From an uncultured Eubacteriales bacterium (lineage in GTDB: Bacteria; Bacillota; Clostridia; Christensenellales; Borkfalkiaceae): a stretch of 64,000 nucleotides of DNA. The position numbers and the translations under genes were made by a program. Location of the stretch: positions 248,001-312,000 of the forward strand of contig UQHL01000001.1 in assembly GCA_900540805.1 (NCBI GenBank), read 5' to 3'. Shown here one piece after another: positions 43,133 to 52,610 of the stretch (position 1 is the first letter of the stretch; every line of letters starts with the position of its first letter). The notes beneath the pieces were generated by a model, which searched no databases, was not told the DNA's origin, and saw only the letters and a list, made by a program, of their open reading frames with translations.

Positions 43133-45307
43133 TTAAGATAAATTTGTCGGATTTTCCTCCACCGACACCAGCACGTCCCTCGTCCGCGCCTCCGCGCACG
43201 CGTCGTAAACGAGCGGCAGCACGGAAGTGTCCGAGAGACGCATCAGCACCTGATAGCGGAATTTATTTTGAATCCGCTTGATAGGCGCGTGCATTTTATT
43301 GAAAAACAAAAATTTTTCCGCGTGCTCGGTATATAGGCGTTCCAGCGAAAAATACACGCCGCGCAGCGCCTCCAGCGCCTTTTTTTCGTCCTCGCCCGTC
43401 ACTAAGACGCGCACGATTTTGGAAAAGGGCGGAAACATCGTCGCGGCGCGGAGAGAAATTTCGTTTTGATAAAAGCCCTCGTAATCGTACGCCACCGCAT
43501 AGCGCAAAACGTCGTTTTCGGGGCTGAACGTCTGCAAGACCACCTTGCCCTTTTCCTCCGCGCGGCCGCTCCGCCCCGCCACCTGCGTAATCAACTGAAA
43601 GGTGCGTTCGCCGCTGCGGTAATCGGAAAAATGCAGGCTCATGTCCGCGTCGAGGATACCCACCAGCGTCACCGACGGAAAATCGTGTCCCTTGGCGATC
43701 ATCTGCGTGCCCACGAGGATATCCGCCCGCTTCTCGCCGAACGCCTTCAAAATTTTATAGTGTCCCTCTTTGCCGCTCGTCGTGTCGTTGTCCATTCTCA
43801 AAACGCGCGCGGAGGGGTACAGCTTTTCCAGCTCCGCCGCGATGCGCTGGGTGCCCGTGCCCGCATACGACAGCTTGCGGCCGCCGCAGTCGGGACAGAC
43901 GGTGGGCACGCGGTATCTCGCGCCGCAGTAATGACATTTGAGACAGTCCTCGTCGCGGTGATAGGTGAGGGACACGTCGCACGCCTCGCACTTGGCCACG
44001 TAGCCGCACTCCTTGCAGATGACCGTCTGCGAATAGCCGCGGCGGTTGAGAAAGAGGATCGCCTGATTGCCCTCTTTTAAGCATTTGTCCAGCTCCTCTC
44101 TGAGGGCCGCCGAAAACGCGGAGTTGTTTCCCCGCCGCACCTCGCGCCGCATATCCGCGATGACGATTTCGGGCAAAGGCTTTCGGTTGATGCGCTTCTC
44201 CAGCCGTATCAGCCCAAATTCGCCGTCTATCGCCCGTTTATAGGTATCCACCGCGGGCGTCGCGCTGCCCAAAACCAGCTTGCAGCCGTTGTATTTCGCG
44301 CGCAGGTACGCCACGTCGAAGGTGTTGTAGCGGGGCGCGGTTTCGCTGGAGTAGCTGGAGTCGTGTTCCTCGTCGATGATGATGACGCCGAGGTTTTCAA
44401 GCGGCGTAAACACCGCGCTCCGCGCTCCGATGGCGATTTTCGCTTCCCCCGTGCGCAGGCGCCACCACTCGTCGAACTTTTCGCCCGCCGAAAGCCCGCT
44501 GTGCATAATTGCGGCGTTGCGGCCGAACCGCGCGCGCAGCTGCGAGAGCATCTGCGGCGTCAGCGAAATCTCGGGCACGAGAAAAATCGAGCTTTTGCCC
44601 TCTTTCAGACACTTTGCGATCAGCGTCAGATAAATCTCCGTCTTGCCGCTGCCCGTCACCCCGTGCAGGAGCTGCACCGTCCTTTCGTCCCTTTCGATAC
44701 GCTCGACGGCTCGCCGCTGGTCCTCGGTCAGCTCGCGGTCGAAATGCTCGACCTCCAGCCCCTTGTACGGATCGCGGAGAAGCTGCTCCTTTTTGACGAG
44801 CGCATAGCCCTTCTTTTCGAGGGCGGCGACGCCGCCCGGAAACAGGCCGTTCAAAAAACCGCACTCCGTTTTGCCGTTCTTCTCGAGGTATTCCGCCGCC
44901 CCCCGCTGATTTTTCGCCGTTTTCGAAAGGCTCATTTCGGAAAGCGGCACAAGGAGAGACGCGTAATTTTTTTTCAGCTCGCGCACCTTGCCCGCCCGCA
45001 TTTCCGACGGCAGAAACAGCCGCAGGGAAAGGGCCATGGGCACGCGGTAACGCGCCGTGAGCTTGCCCGCGAGGGCCAGACATTCGGGATTGAGCGCGGG
45101 CAGGCCGTCGGAACAGGGAAAGACGCGCTTCAGCCGTCCGGGCGGGACGTCCGACGTCTCTTTCAGGCGCATGACAAACCCCGAGACGATTTTCCCGCCG
45201 AAGGGCGCGCGCACGCGGCTCCCCGCCTTTATATCGTCGTCGCAGAGATAATCGTATATTCTGTCCGTCTCGCCCGCGGCGATATCCACAATCACTTCCG
45301 CTATCAT
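43133..45307 (-). CDS. priA: Primosomal protein N' (PriA helicase)
   Basis: 724-residue replication-restart helicase. The N-terminal DNA-binding domain precedes Walker A HGVTGSGKTEIYL and DEEHDSSY. The paired zinc sites are CKECGYVAKCEACD and CHYCG...CPDCGG. VGTQMIAKGHDFPSVTLVGILDAD and ITQVAGRSGRAEEKG (motif VI) follow. Normal length. It lies 18 bases upstream of def. Confidence 0.96.
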   Translation of the reverse strand: MIAEVIVDIAAGETDRIYDYLCDDDIKAGSRVRAPFGGKIVSGFVMRLKETSDVPPGRLKRVFPCSDGLPALNPECLALAGKLTARYRVPMALSLRLFLPSEMRAGKVRELKKNYASLLVPLSEMSLSKTAKNQRGAAEYLEKNGKTECGFLNGLFPGGVAALEKKGYALVKKEQLLRDPYKGLEVEHFDRELTEDQRRAVERIERDERTVQLLHGVTGSGKTEIYLTLIAKCLKEGKSSIFLVPEISLTPQMLSQLRARFGRNAAIMHSGLSAGEKFDEWWRLRTGEAKIAIGARSAVFTPLENLGVIIIDEEHDSSYSSETAPRYNTFDVAYLRAKYNGCKLVLGSATPAVDTYKRAIDGEFGLIRLEKRINRKPLPEIVIADMRREVRRGNNSAFSAALREELDKCLKEGNQAILFLNRRGYSQTVICKECGYVAKCEACDVSLTYHRDEDCLKCHYCGARYRVPTVCPDCGGRKLSYAGTGTQRIAAELEKLYPSARVLRMDNDTTSGKEGHYKILKAFGEKRADILVGTQMIAKGHDFPSVTLVGILDADMSLHFSDYRSGERTFQLITQVAGRSGRAEEKGKVVLQTFSPENDVLRYAVAYDYEGFYQNEISLRAATMFPPFSKIVRVLVTGEDEKKALEALRGVYFSLERLYTEHAEKFLFFNKMHAPIKRIQNKFRYQVLMRLSDTSVLPLVYDACAEARTRDVLVSVEENPTNLS

Positions 45308-45409
45308 AGCCTCGTCAACCCTCTTTGTCCCGGCCTACCCGCCCTAAAAAACGGATTGCCCCGAAAAACTCGAGGCAACGCGCAAAAAAATGCAAAATTT
45401 TACAGTCCG

Positions 45410-45631
45410 TCAGTCCTTGGCGATGACGACCTTGCCTTCCGCAATATCCCTGCACGCCAATAAAAGCTCCTTGTCCCGTCCCGTAAAATCGTGAATGCCG
45501 CGGCTTTTTTCCGCCTCGATGATCTGACGGGCGCGCTTGGACGCCACCACGCACAGCGCATAGCGGCTGACGGGGTCCTCCTCCGCCCCCAGATCCCTGA
45601 TCAATACATCTACCGCAGGTTCGTTAATCAT
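45410..45631 (-). CDS. rpoZ: RNA polymerase omega subunit
   Basis: 73 residues. SRYALCVVASKRARQIIEAEKSRG is the omega signature (the YxLVxxxxKRArqi helix). AAGGAG precedes the ATG at 45631. It sits in the conserved order gmk-rpoZ-priA. Confidence 0.9.
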   Translation of the reverse strand: MINEPAVDVLIRDLGAEEDPVSRYALCVVASKRARQIIEAEKSRGIHDFTGRDKELLLACRDIAEGKVVIAKD

Positions 45632-45636
45632 ATCTT

Positions 45637-46209
45637 TCACACTCCTTGTGTCATTTTCTTTTTTTCGCCGTCGATGATCTCTTCCAGCTTCCTTTCCGCA
45701 TTTTCCAGCGTATCGTTCACCACGATATAGTCGTAGAGCGCCTTTTTGGAAAACTCGTATTCCATGCGCTCGAGTCGGTTTGCGATCTGCTCCTCCGTCT
45801 CGGAATTTCTCGCTTTGAGCCGCTTTTTCAGCTCCTCCTCCGAAGGAGGAACGATCATGATGAGGACGCACTCGGGAAACACCTTCTTCGCGTTGAGCGC
45901 GCCCACCACGTCGATCTCCAAAATAACCGATTTCTTCTTTAAGGTCTCCCGAACGAAAGATTTCGGCGTGCCGTAATAGTTCCCGAAATGCTCGTCGTAT
46001 TCGAGAAAATCGTCCTCGGCGATACGCCGCTCAAATTCCGCGCGCGTCAGAAAGAAATACTCCTTTCCGTCCCGCTCTCCCGCTCTCGGCGGGCGGGTGG
46101 TGCACGACACCGACACCGTCACGTCCTCTCTTTCGGCCAGCAGAGCTTTTACCAGCGTCCCCTTGCCGACGCCCGAAGGACCGGATATTGCCATCAGAAT
46201 ATTTTTCAT
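45637..46209 (-). CDS. gmk: Guanylate kinase
   Basis: About 190 residues. P-loop SGPSGVGKGTLVKALL, SCTTRPPRAGERDGKEYFFL and DVVGALNAKKVFPECVLIMIVPP. Phosphorylates GMP. The ATG at 46209 is preferred over an in-frame TTG four codons earlier. Five bases from rpoZ. Confidence 0.97.
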   Translation of the reverse strand: MKNILMAISGPSGVGKGTLVKALLAEREDVTVSVSCTTRPPRAGERDGKEYFFLTRAEFERRIAEDDFLEYDEHFGNYYGTPKSFVRETLKKKSVILEIDVVGALNAKKVFPECVLIMIVPPSEEELKKRLKARNSETEEQIANRLERMEYEFSKKALYDYIVVNDTLENAERKLEEIIDGEKKKMTQGV

Positions 46210-46233
46210 ATGTACCGTCAAATCCTTTGCCGA

Positions 46234-47109
46234 TTATTCGAGGTTCTGCACCTGTTCGCGCACCTTTTCGATTTCGTTTTTCAGCGCGAGCCCCGTTCGG
46301 GTCAGGGCGATATCGTTGCTCTTGGAGCAGGTCGTGTTCGCCTCGCGGTTAAATTCCTGCACCAAAAAGTCGAGCTTTCTGCCGACGATTCCCTCCTCAG
46401 CGATGGAACGGAATTGCGCGATGTGCGAAAACAGCCGCGTCAGCTCCTCGTCGATATTGCTCTTGTCGGCGAACACCGCCGCTTCGGTGAGGATTCTGCC
46501 CTCGTCGATGCCTGCGCCGCCGAGATATTCCGCAATCCGCGCTTTCAGCTTTTCGCGGTATTCCTCCGCCACCAGCGGCGCGCGGGAAGCGATCTCTTTC
46601 ACGAGGTCCTCGATCGTGTCCATGCGGGCGAGCATATCCGCCTTCAGCTTCTCCCCCTCCGCAAGCCTCATGCGGTTGAGGTTGTCGAGCGCGGCGTTTA
46701 AGGCGGCTTTCAACGCGCCTGTCAGCGCCTCGTCCGCCGCCGCGGCGTCGTCCTGTTTCAAAACGTCGGGATAGCGGAGCACCGACGAAAGCGTAACGTC
46801 GTCCGCGAGGGAGGGGAAAGCTTCCTTCAAAGCCTGCGCCGCCGCCACGTAGGAGGCCGCCAGCCCGACGTCCGCCGTCAACGCGGCGGGCTTTTCCCGT
46901 TTGTCCTTGCAGGAAACAAACACGTCGGCATGGCCGCGCGTCAGCTTTGCCCTGACGAGAGAACGCACCATGTCCTCATAGGCCGCGAAAATGCGAGGAG
47001 CCTTGACGGACACGTCCAGATAACGGTTGTTCACCGTCTTGATCTCGCACGTCAGCTCGATGCCGCCGTCCTTATATTCTCCCTTTCCGTATCCCGTCAT
47101 GCTCAACAT
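46234..47109 (-). CDS. yicC: YicC family protein (endoribonuclease-related)
   Basis: 291 residues. MLSMTGYGKGEYKDGG at the start, TVNNRYLDVSVK, and the C-terminal LDFLVQEFNREANTTCSKSNDIALTRTGLALKNEIEKVREQVQNLE are the YicC_N and DUF1732 hallmarks. Members act in RNA turnover. AAAGGACGG precedes the ATG at 47109. First gene of the long yicC-to-thiN operon. Confidence 0.95.
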   Translation of the reverse strand: MLSMTGYGKGEYKDGGIELTCEIKTVNNRYLDVSVKAPRIFAAYEDMVRSLVRAKLTRGHADVFVSCKDKREKPAALTADVGLAASYVAAAQALKEAFPSLADDVTLSSVLRYPDVLKQDDAAAADEALTGALKAALNAALDNLNRMRLAEGEKLKADMLARMDTIEDLVKEIASRAPLVAEEYREKLKARIAEYLGGAGIDEGRILTEAAVFADKSNIDEELTRLFSHIAQFRSIAEEGIVGRKLDFLVQEFNREANTTCSKSNDIALTRTGLALKNEIEKVREQVQNLE

Positions 47110-47139
47110 AGCGTTTTTCCGTCCTTTCAAGTTCCTACC

Positions 47140-47168
47140 ATTATAGCAGATTTTTCCGAAAATTTCAA
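47140..47168 (-). promoter_or_regulatory. Promoter of the yicC-gmk-rpoZ-priA-def-fmt-rsmB-rlmN operon
   Basis: TTGAAA (47163-47168), 17 bases with TGC extended -10, TATAAT (47140-47145) on the minus strand. Gaps after it are under 110 bases down to thiN, so one transcript may cover up to twelve genes. Confidence 0.8.
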
Positions 47169-47208
47169 GCGGTATTATGCGATTTGTCGGCCGTTTTCCG
47201 AGTTTTTT

Positions 47209-49155
47209 TCAATTCTTTCCGATCAGCCTTTCAAATTCCGCTTCGTCGATGATCCTCACGCCCAATTTCTGCGCCTTTTCCAGCTTGCTGCCCGCGTCCT
47301 CGCCCGCCAGCACCAGCGTGGTTTTGGCGGTGACGGCGCTTTGGCATACGCCGCCGAGCGACTCGACGATCTTTTGCGCTTCGCTCCGCTTATAATGAGC
47401 CAGCGAGCCCGTCAGCACCACCGATTCGCCCTCGAAAACGCCGCCCTTCGGCGCCTCCTCCGCGCGGGGGGTAACGCCGACCTCGGCCAGGGCGTCCAGC
47501 TCGCGCAGGTTCTCCCCGTCCGCAAAATAGGCGACGACGTTGTTCGCCGTGATATCGCCGATATTTTCCAGGGCGATCAAATCGTCGTAAGCCGCCTTTT
47601 TCAGCTCTTCCATTCCCTTGAAACGCTTGGCGAGATCGCGCGCGGCCACGCGGCCGATGCCGTCTATCCCGATGGCATAGATAAAGGCGTCGAGCTCGGG
47701 AGTCTTACTCTTTTCGATCGCGGAAAGGAGATTGTTTATCTTTTTTGCCTTGAAACCTTCGAGGTCTTTCAGGTCCTCCGCTTTCAGGCGGTAGAGATCG
47801 GAAAAGGCCCTGACGTTTTTTTTGTCGATCAAAAGATAGGCCGTGCTTTCGGAAAATCCCTCGATGTCCATCGCGTTTTTGCCCGCATAATGGTCGAGTT
47901 TGGCCGCAATCCGCGGACGGCAGCCGCGGTTGGGACAAAACAGGTGCGCGCCCACCTCGTTGAGCGGCGTGCCGCACGCGGGGCATACGGTCGGCTTTTC
48001 AATCTCGCGGCTGTCGTCGGTGTGCTCCGTCGCGCCCAATATCTCGGGAATGACTTCGTTGGAACGGCGGATGAGCACGCGGGAACCGATTTTGACGTCC
48101 TTCCTCAAAATGTCCCCGTAGTTGTTGAGCGTGGCCTTCCGCACCGTCGCACCCGCAAGCTCCACGGGCTCCAGCTGCGCCAGCGGGGTAAGCTTTCCCG
48201 TCCTGCCCACCTGCCAGACCACCCCGACGACCTTCGTCGTCACCTCTTCCGCCTCAAACTTGTACGCCATCGCCCAGCGCGGAAATTTGTCCGTATATCC
48301 CATCGCCTCGCGCACGGCCGCGTCGTTGACCTTGATTACCGCGCCGTCCGTCAGCACGTCCAGCGTTTTGCGGCCGACCTCGATTTCGTCGATCGCCGCC
48401 AGAACTTCCTCCTCCGAGCGGCAGATACGGAAATACGGAAACACCTTAAAGCCCTCTTTTACGAGAAAATCGTGCGCCTGCTCCTGCGAGAGAGGCTCGC
48501 CGTCGGACAGGTAGTTGATATCGTAAAAATAAATGTCGGGCCTGCGCTCCGCCGTCACCCGCGGGTCGAGGTTGCGTATCGCGCCCGCCGCGGCGTTGCG
48601 CGCGTTTTTCAAAGGCTCCGCCGCGGTTTCGTTGTACTTTTTCAAAACGGAAAGGCGGATCACCGCCTCGCCGCGCACCTCCAGCGTGCCTTTATAGGAA
48701 ATGCGCATGGGATAGGATTTTATCGTCAGCACCTGCGCCGTCACGTCCTCCCCCACCACGCCGTTGCCGCGCGTCGTCGCGCGCAGAAATTCGCCGTTTT
48801 CATAGGTGAGACATACGGTCAGCCCGTCGAACTTATATTCCGCCGTATATTCCGTCCCCCCGCCCGCGACCTTGGACACGCGGGTGAGAAAGGCCTGCAG
48901 CTCCTCATCCGTCACCGATTTGTCGAGGCTGTATAAACGGGCGATGTGATTGTGCTGGACAAACGCCTTGATCGGCTCGCCGCCGACCCTGCGCGTGGGA
49001 CTGTCGGGATACACCTCCCCGCTCTCCGCCTCAAGCTTTTTCAATTCGTCGTAAAAAGCGTCGTATTCCTTGTCCGAAACCGTGGGCGCGTCGAGGACGT
49101 AATACTCGTACGCCCATTTGTTCAAAATGTCGGTAAGTTCTCTCTGTCTGCTCAT
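47209..49155 (-). CDS. ligA: NAD-dependent DNA ligase LigA
   Basis: 648 residues. The adenylation domain has the nucleophile lysine in AEYKFDGLTV (about residue 105) and TRGNGVVGEDVT. It is followed by an OB fold (WQVGRTGKLTPLAQLEPV), a four-cysteine zinc finger (CPACGTPLNEVGAHLFCPNRGC), HhH repeats and a C-terminal BRCT domain (GESVVLTGSLAHYKRSEAQKIVESLGG). Standard except for YKFDG in place of the more common KxDG context (KIDG). Fourteen bases after pcrA. Confidence 0.97.
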   Translation of the reverse strand: MSRQRELTDILNKWAYEYYVLDAPTVSDKEYDAFYDELKKLEAESGEVYPDSPTRRVGGEPIKAFVQHNHIARLYSLDKSVTDEELQAFLTRVSKVAGGGTEYTAEYKFDGLTVCLTYENGEFLRATTRGNGVVGEDVTAQVLTIKSYPMRISYKGTLEVRGEAVIRLSVLKKYNETAAEPLKNARNAAAGAIRNLDPRVTAERRPDIYFYDINYLSDGEPLSQEQAHDFLVKEGFKVFPYFRICRSEEEVLAAIDEIEVGRKTLDVLTDGAVIKVNDAAVREAMGYTDKFPRWAMAYKFEAEEVTTKVVGVVWQVGRTGKLTPLAQLEPVELAGATVRKATLNNYGDILRKDVKIGSRVLIRRSNEVIPEILGATEHTDDSREIEKPTVCPACGTPLNEVGAHLFCPNRGCRPRIAAKLDHYAGKNAMDIEGFSESTAYLLIDKKNVRAFSDLYRLKAEDLKDLEGFKAKKINNLLSAIEKSKTPELDAFIYAIGIDGIGRVAARDLAKRFKGMEELKKAAYDDLIALENIGDITANNVVAYFADGENLRELDALAEVGVTPRAEEAPKGGVFEGESVVLTGSLAHYKRSEAQKIVESLGGVCQSAVTAKTTLVLAGEDAGSKLEKAQKLGVRIIDEAEFERLIGKN

Positions 49156-49169
49156 CGAATGGCCTTTCC

Positions 49170-51626
49170 TTATGCGTTTTGTACCGTGAGAGGCGCGAGG
49201 GAGGCGGACAGCTGTTTGATGCCCAGTCCCGAAAAAGCGATGTCCAAAATCATGTTCGCGCCCGCGCCGCGCACCCCCACGATCGTCCCCGCGCCAAATT
49301 TCGGGTGGGACACCTTGACGCCGATCTTAAAGGCGGACAAATCCTTTCCGCCCGCCTTGGGCTTGGCCGCGCCGCTCCCCACACCGCCGTAGGTAAACGC
49401 GCCCGTCGATTTCTGCGCGGCCGTGCGGGCGGACGAGGACGACGAACCGCCGCCGTTTCCGTAAGACGAGCCATAAGACGAACCGCCGTATCCGCCGCCG
49501 TTCCACGCGCTCCGTTTCGGCGCGGAATTTTGCCTGTCGCCGTACGACGAACCGTAGGACGCGCCGCCGTATCCGCCGCCGTACGACGAATTTTTCGCCG
49601 CGTACCGCCCCCCGCCGAAAGCGGAATTGCCATAGGTCTCGGGGTCGTCGTCGGAGAAATATCCGTCCTCCGAATAGCCGAAATTAGGGCGGAGACGGGC
49701 TTCCTTGGGAAGCTCCAGCTCGGAGGATAATTCCTTCAGGAAACGGGAACGCATGGTCGGCTCCCGCTTGCCGTAGAGATAGCGGCTTTTGGAGCGGGTG
49801 AGATACAGCCGTTCCCGCGCGCGCGTGATCGCCACGTACATCAGGCGGCGTTCCTCCTCCAGCTCGTCCTCGTCGTTGTCCGCGCGGGAGGTGGGCATAA
49901 TCCCGTCCTCCATGCCGCAGAGAAACACGCATTTGAACTCCAGCCCCTTTACCGAATGGACGGTGGCCAGCGTCACATAGTTGCTTTCGTCCATATCGTC
50001 CGTATCCGAGCTCAAGGTGACCTGATTGAGATAGTCGGTGAGCGTCGCGCCCTGATTGAGGCGGCAGTATTCGTCCACGGAGTTGATAAATTCGTCGATG
50101 TTGGCACGTTTGTTGATGCTTTCGTCGCTGTCGTCCGCATACGCCGCGCGCATGCCCGTTCCCTCGACGATGCTTCTTACCAGCTCGTTGACGGGCAGCT
50201 CCTGACTATCGACAATCCAGCCCTTTATCTGCGCGGCAAAATCCTTGAGCTTCTGTTTCGTGCCCGAGGAAAGCCCGAGCTCGTCCGCGTCGAGCAAAGC
50301 GTCATACACGGAAAGCTCGGTTTCGTAGGCGTAATTTTCGAGCGCCTCCACCGTTTTCGCGCCGATCCCGCGCTTGGGGACGTTGATGATCCGCACCGCC
50401 GCCTCGCTGTCGAAGGGGTTGTTGATGAGGCGCAGATACGCCAGCATATCCTTGATTTCCTTGCGCTCGAAGAATTTGAAGCCCCCGAACACTTTATAGG
50501 AGATTCCGTCCGAGGTAAACTCCTGCTCGAACGAGCGCGTCAGCGCGTTGATGCGCATGAGCACGGCGAAATCGGAGTATTTATAGCCCCTTGCGATCAG
50601 CCCCGCGATGGTGTGGGCTATGTATCTCGCTTCCCCGCTCTCCTCCTCGGCCTCGAATACCTGCGGCTTTTCGCCGTCGCCGTTTTCCGTCCAAAGCGTC
50701 TTGTCCTTGCGGTTGCCGTTGAAATGAATAACCGTATTGGCGAGCTTCAAAATACTTTTCGTCGAGCGGTAATTGCGTTCCAGCTTAAAGGTTTTGGCCC
50801 CGGGAAACGCCTTTTCGAAATGAAGAATGTTTTCGATCTTCGCGCCGCGCCAGCCGTAAATGGACTGATCGTCGTCGCCCACGACGAAGAGATTGCCGTG
50901 CACGGAGGCGAGGAGCTTGACGATCTCAAACTGCACCGCGTTGGTGTCCTGAAACTCGTCCACGAGAATATAGCGGAACCTTCCGCCGAGGTATCCTCTG
51001 GCTTCCTCGTTCCGCTTCAAAAGCTGACGCGCTTCGTTGAGAAGGTCGTCGAAATCCAGCGCGTTGTTTTCTCTCAGATGCGCCTGATAACGGGCATAAA
51101 CCTTCGTCACGTCGTCGATTTCCCGTTCCTTGGCGTTTTCCTCCGCATATTCGGCGGGAGAGAGCCCCAGCATCTTCGCGTTGGCGATATGCCACTTGAC
51201 GTTTTTCAAAAGCTTCTCGTCGTCGAAATCGCATTCCTGAAAGGACTTTTTAATGATGTTGGCGCGCTCCGTCTCGCTGTAAATGGAGAAATTCTGCGTC
51301 AGCCCCGCCTCGGCGGCGTACATGCGCAAAATGCGCACGCACATGCTGTGAATGGTGCAAACCCACATGCCGCGCGCATCGACGATCTGCCCGATTCGCT
51401 CCTTCATCTCGTTGGCCGCCTTATTGGTGAACGTGATGGCGAGGATCGCTTCGGGCGGAACGTCCTTTTCCGCTATGAGATAGGCGATGCGCGAGGTGAG
51501 CACGCGCGTCTTGCCGCTGCCCGCCCCCGCAAGCACCAGAACGGGCCCCTCCGTCGTCAAAACGGGCTTGATTTGTTCTTCGTTGAGTCTGTCGAGTATA
51601 TCGCGTATTTCCGTGGTCTGATTCAT
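49170..51626 (-). CDS. pcrA: ATP-dependent DNA helicase PcrA/UvrD with a Tyr/Gly-rich linker
   Basis: 818-residue SF1A helicase. It has Walker A AGAGSGKTRVL, VDEFQDTNAVQFEI, GDDDQSIYGWRGA, and VHSVKGLEFKCVFLCG, all intact. After the helicase core, a region of about 110 residues (about 670-780) is low-complexity and rich in Gly, Ser and Tyr (repeats of YGGG, YGSS). A conserved C-terminal Tudor-like motif GVKVSHPKFGAGTIV, used by PcrA to bind RNA polymerase, closes the protein. The ATG at 51626 fits the family start and lies about seven bases from the -10 box, so the mRNA is predicted leaderless. Confidence 0.96.
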   Translation of the reverse strand: MNQTTEIRDILDRLNEEQIKPVLTTEGPVLVLAGAGSGKTRVLTSRIAYLIAEKDVPPEAILAITFTNKAANEMKERIGQIVDARGMWVCTIHSMCVRILRMYAAEAGLTQNFSIYSETERANIIKKSFQECDFDDEKLLKNVKWHIANAKMLGLSPAEYAEENAKEREIDDVTKVYARYQAHLRENNALDFDDLLNEARQLLKRNEEARGYLGGRFRYILVDEFQDTNAVQFEIVKLLASVHGNLFVVGDDDQSIYGWRGAKIENILHFEKAFPGAKTFKLERNYRSTKSILKLANTVIHFNGNRKDKTLWTENGDGEKPQVFEAEEESGEARYIAHTIAGLIARGYKYSDFAVLMRINALTRSFEQEFTSDGISYKVFGGFKFFERKEIKDMLAYLRLINNPFDSEAAVRIINVPKRGIGAKTVEALENYAYETELSVYDALLDADELGLSSGTKQKLKDFAAQIKGWIVDSQELPVNELVRSIVEGTGMRAAYADDSDESINKRANIDEFINSVDEYCRLNQGATLTDYLNQVTLSSDTDDMDESNYVTLATVHSVKGLEFKCVFLCGMEDGIMPTSRADNDEDELEEERRLMYVAITRARERLYLTRSKSRYLYGKREPTMRSRFLKELSSELELPKEARLRPNFGYSEDGYFSDDDPETYGNSAFGGGRYAAKNSSYGGGYGGASYGSSYGDRQNSAPKRSAWNGGGYGGSSYGSSYGNGGGSSSSSARTAAQKSTGAFTYGGVGSGAAKPKAGGKDLSAFKIGVKVSHPKFGAGTIVGVRGAGANMILDIAFSGLGIKQLSASLAPLTVQNA

Positions 51627-51632
51627 AAAAAT

Positions 51633-51661
51633 ATTATAGCACACCGCCCGCGCTTTGGCAA
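51633..51661 (-). promoter_or_regulatory. pcrA promoter giving a leaderless mRNA
   Basis: TTGCCA (51656-51661), 17 bases with TGC extended -10, TATAAT (51633-51638) on the minus strand. Six bases separate the -10 from the ATG, so transcription should begin at or next to the A of the start codon. No ribosome site is present. Confidence 0.75.
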
Positions 51662-51675
51662 GCGGATTGAGGGTT

Positions 51676-52077
51676 TTACGCTTTTTTCGCGGACAATTCA
51701 AATTCGCTTTCGCGGCGGAAACGCTCGAGAGCGCGAAGATACTTTTCGCTTAAAGCCAGCGTATAGCGCTGCTTTTCTTCATAGGAAAGCGAGTTGTAAT
51801 ATTCGCGGTCGGTCAGCCGCCCGATCGCGTCGCTCACTTCGCCTTCCGTGGTCAGCAGCGTCTTTACTTTGAGATAAAACTCGTCTTCCTTTTCCCCCGC
51901 GAGGGTGGCGGAGACGCGGCTTTTGAAATAACGCCCCGCTTTGCTTTCGTTTAAGCCCTGCTCTTTGGCCTTTTCCATTTGTGCGTTGAGATCGTCCAGA
52001 CATTCGTTCCAAAATCCGTTTTTCATTCGGTTTTTCGCTTGTCTTGCAAGTCCTCGTAAAGTGCGTTGTTGTGTCAT
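51676..52077 (-). CDS. Unknown small helical protein, 133 residues
   Basis: MTQQRTLRGLARQAKNRMKNGFWNECLDDLNAQMEKAKEQG is followed by VSDAIGRLTDREYYNSLSYEEKQRYTLALSEKYLRALERFRRE. Charged, helical, no membrane segment, no family recognised. GAGGTG lies about ten bases before the ATG at 52077. It lies between rpsU and pcrA on the same strand, but a terminator separates it from rpsU. Confidence 0.65.
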   Translation of the reverse strand: MTQQRTLRGLARQAKNRMKNGFWNECLDDLNAQMEKAKEQGLNESKAGRYFKSRVSATLAGEKEDEFYLKVKTLLTTEGEVSDAIGRLTDREYYNSLSYEEKQRYTLALSEKYLRALERFRRESEFELSAKKA

Positions 52078-52166
52078 GAAAAGTATTTCACCTCTTTTTT
52101 TGTCGTATTTTTGCCGTCGCTTTTCTCTGTTTCGTTTATATTCGACACATTTTTGCTTTTTTTGCA

Positions 52167-52197
52167 ACAAAAAAGCCCACAATCGCATTGTGAGCTT
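52167..52197 (-). terminator. rpsU terminator
   Basis: On the minus strand AAGCTCACAAT pairs with ATTGTGGGCTT (one G-T pair) around GCG, followed by TTTTTTG. Confidence 0.85.
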
Positions 52198-52207
52198 TCT
52201 TCTTTCG

Positions 52208-52384
52208 TTAATTCTTGCTTCTTTTTCTGGCAGCTTCGGACTTCTTTTTCTTTCTTACGGAAGGCTTTTCATAAAATTCCTTCTTTCTTAAATCGCCGAT
52301 GATGCCGTCGCGGGAGCACTTTCTTTTGAAACGGCGCAATGCGCTTTCCACGTTTTCGTTTTCTCCGACTTTAACCGTAGACAT
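52208..52384 (-). CDS. rpsU: 30S ribosomal protein S21
   Basis: 58 residues. STVKVGENENVESALRRFKRKCSRDGIIGDLRKKEFYEKPSVRKKKKSEAA is the full S21 pattern with its basic tail. GGAGGG and a nearer AGAGGA precede the ATG at 52384. Confidence 0.96.
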   Translation of the reverse strand: MSTVKVGENENVESALRRFKRKCSRDGIIGDLRKKEFYEKPSVRKKKKSEAARKRSKN

Positions 52385-52449
52385 TCCTCTCAACCCTCCT
52401 TCGCCTCAGGCACTTTTTGGTACGCTTTGGATTTTTAAGCTACCTGTTT

Positions 52450-52478
52450 ATTATACCAGCCGAAAGAATTTCTGTCAA
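52450..52478 (-). promoter_or_regulatory. rpsU promoter
   Basis: TTGACA (52473-52478), 17 bases, TATAAT (52450-52455) on the minus strand, about 60 bases before the start. Confidence 0.85.
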
Positions 52479-52610
52479 GTCTTTTACCCTATTTTTTTCC
52501 AACCTTTTTCGGCCTTTTTCCGTCTTTCGGGCGGGCGGCTTTATTTGGTATTTTTCATTAAATCGAGAAACGAATTTTTCCGCTCGGCAGGCAAAGAAAC
52601 GAGTTTTGCC

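Noticed and set aside
44363..45463. A 366-codon plus-strand frame
   Set aside because: Antisense to priA; no start signals or motifs.
46930..48936. A 668-codon open frame on the plus strand
   Set aside because: It lies antisense to yicC and ligA, has no ribosome site or family motif, and results from the GC-rich codon pattern of those genes.
49956..51872. A 638-codon open frame on the plus strand
   Set aside because: Antisense to pcrA, which carries all helicase motifs; the frame has no recognisable domains.
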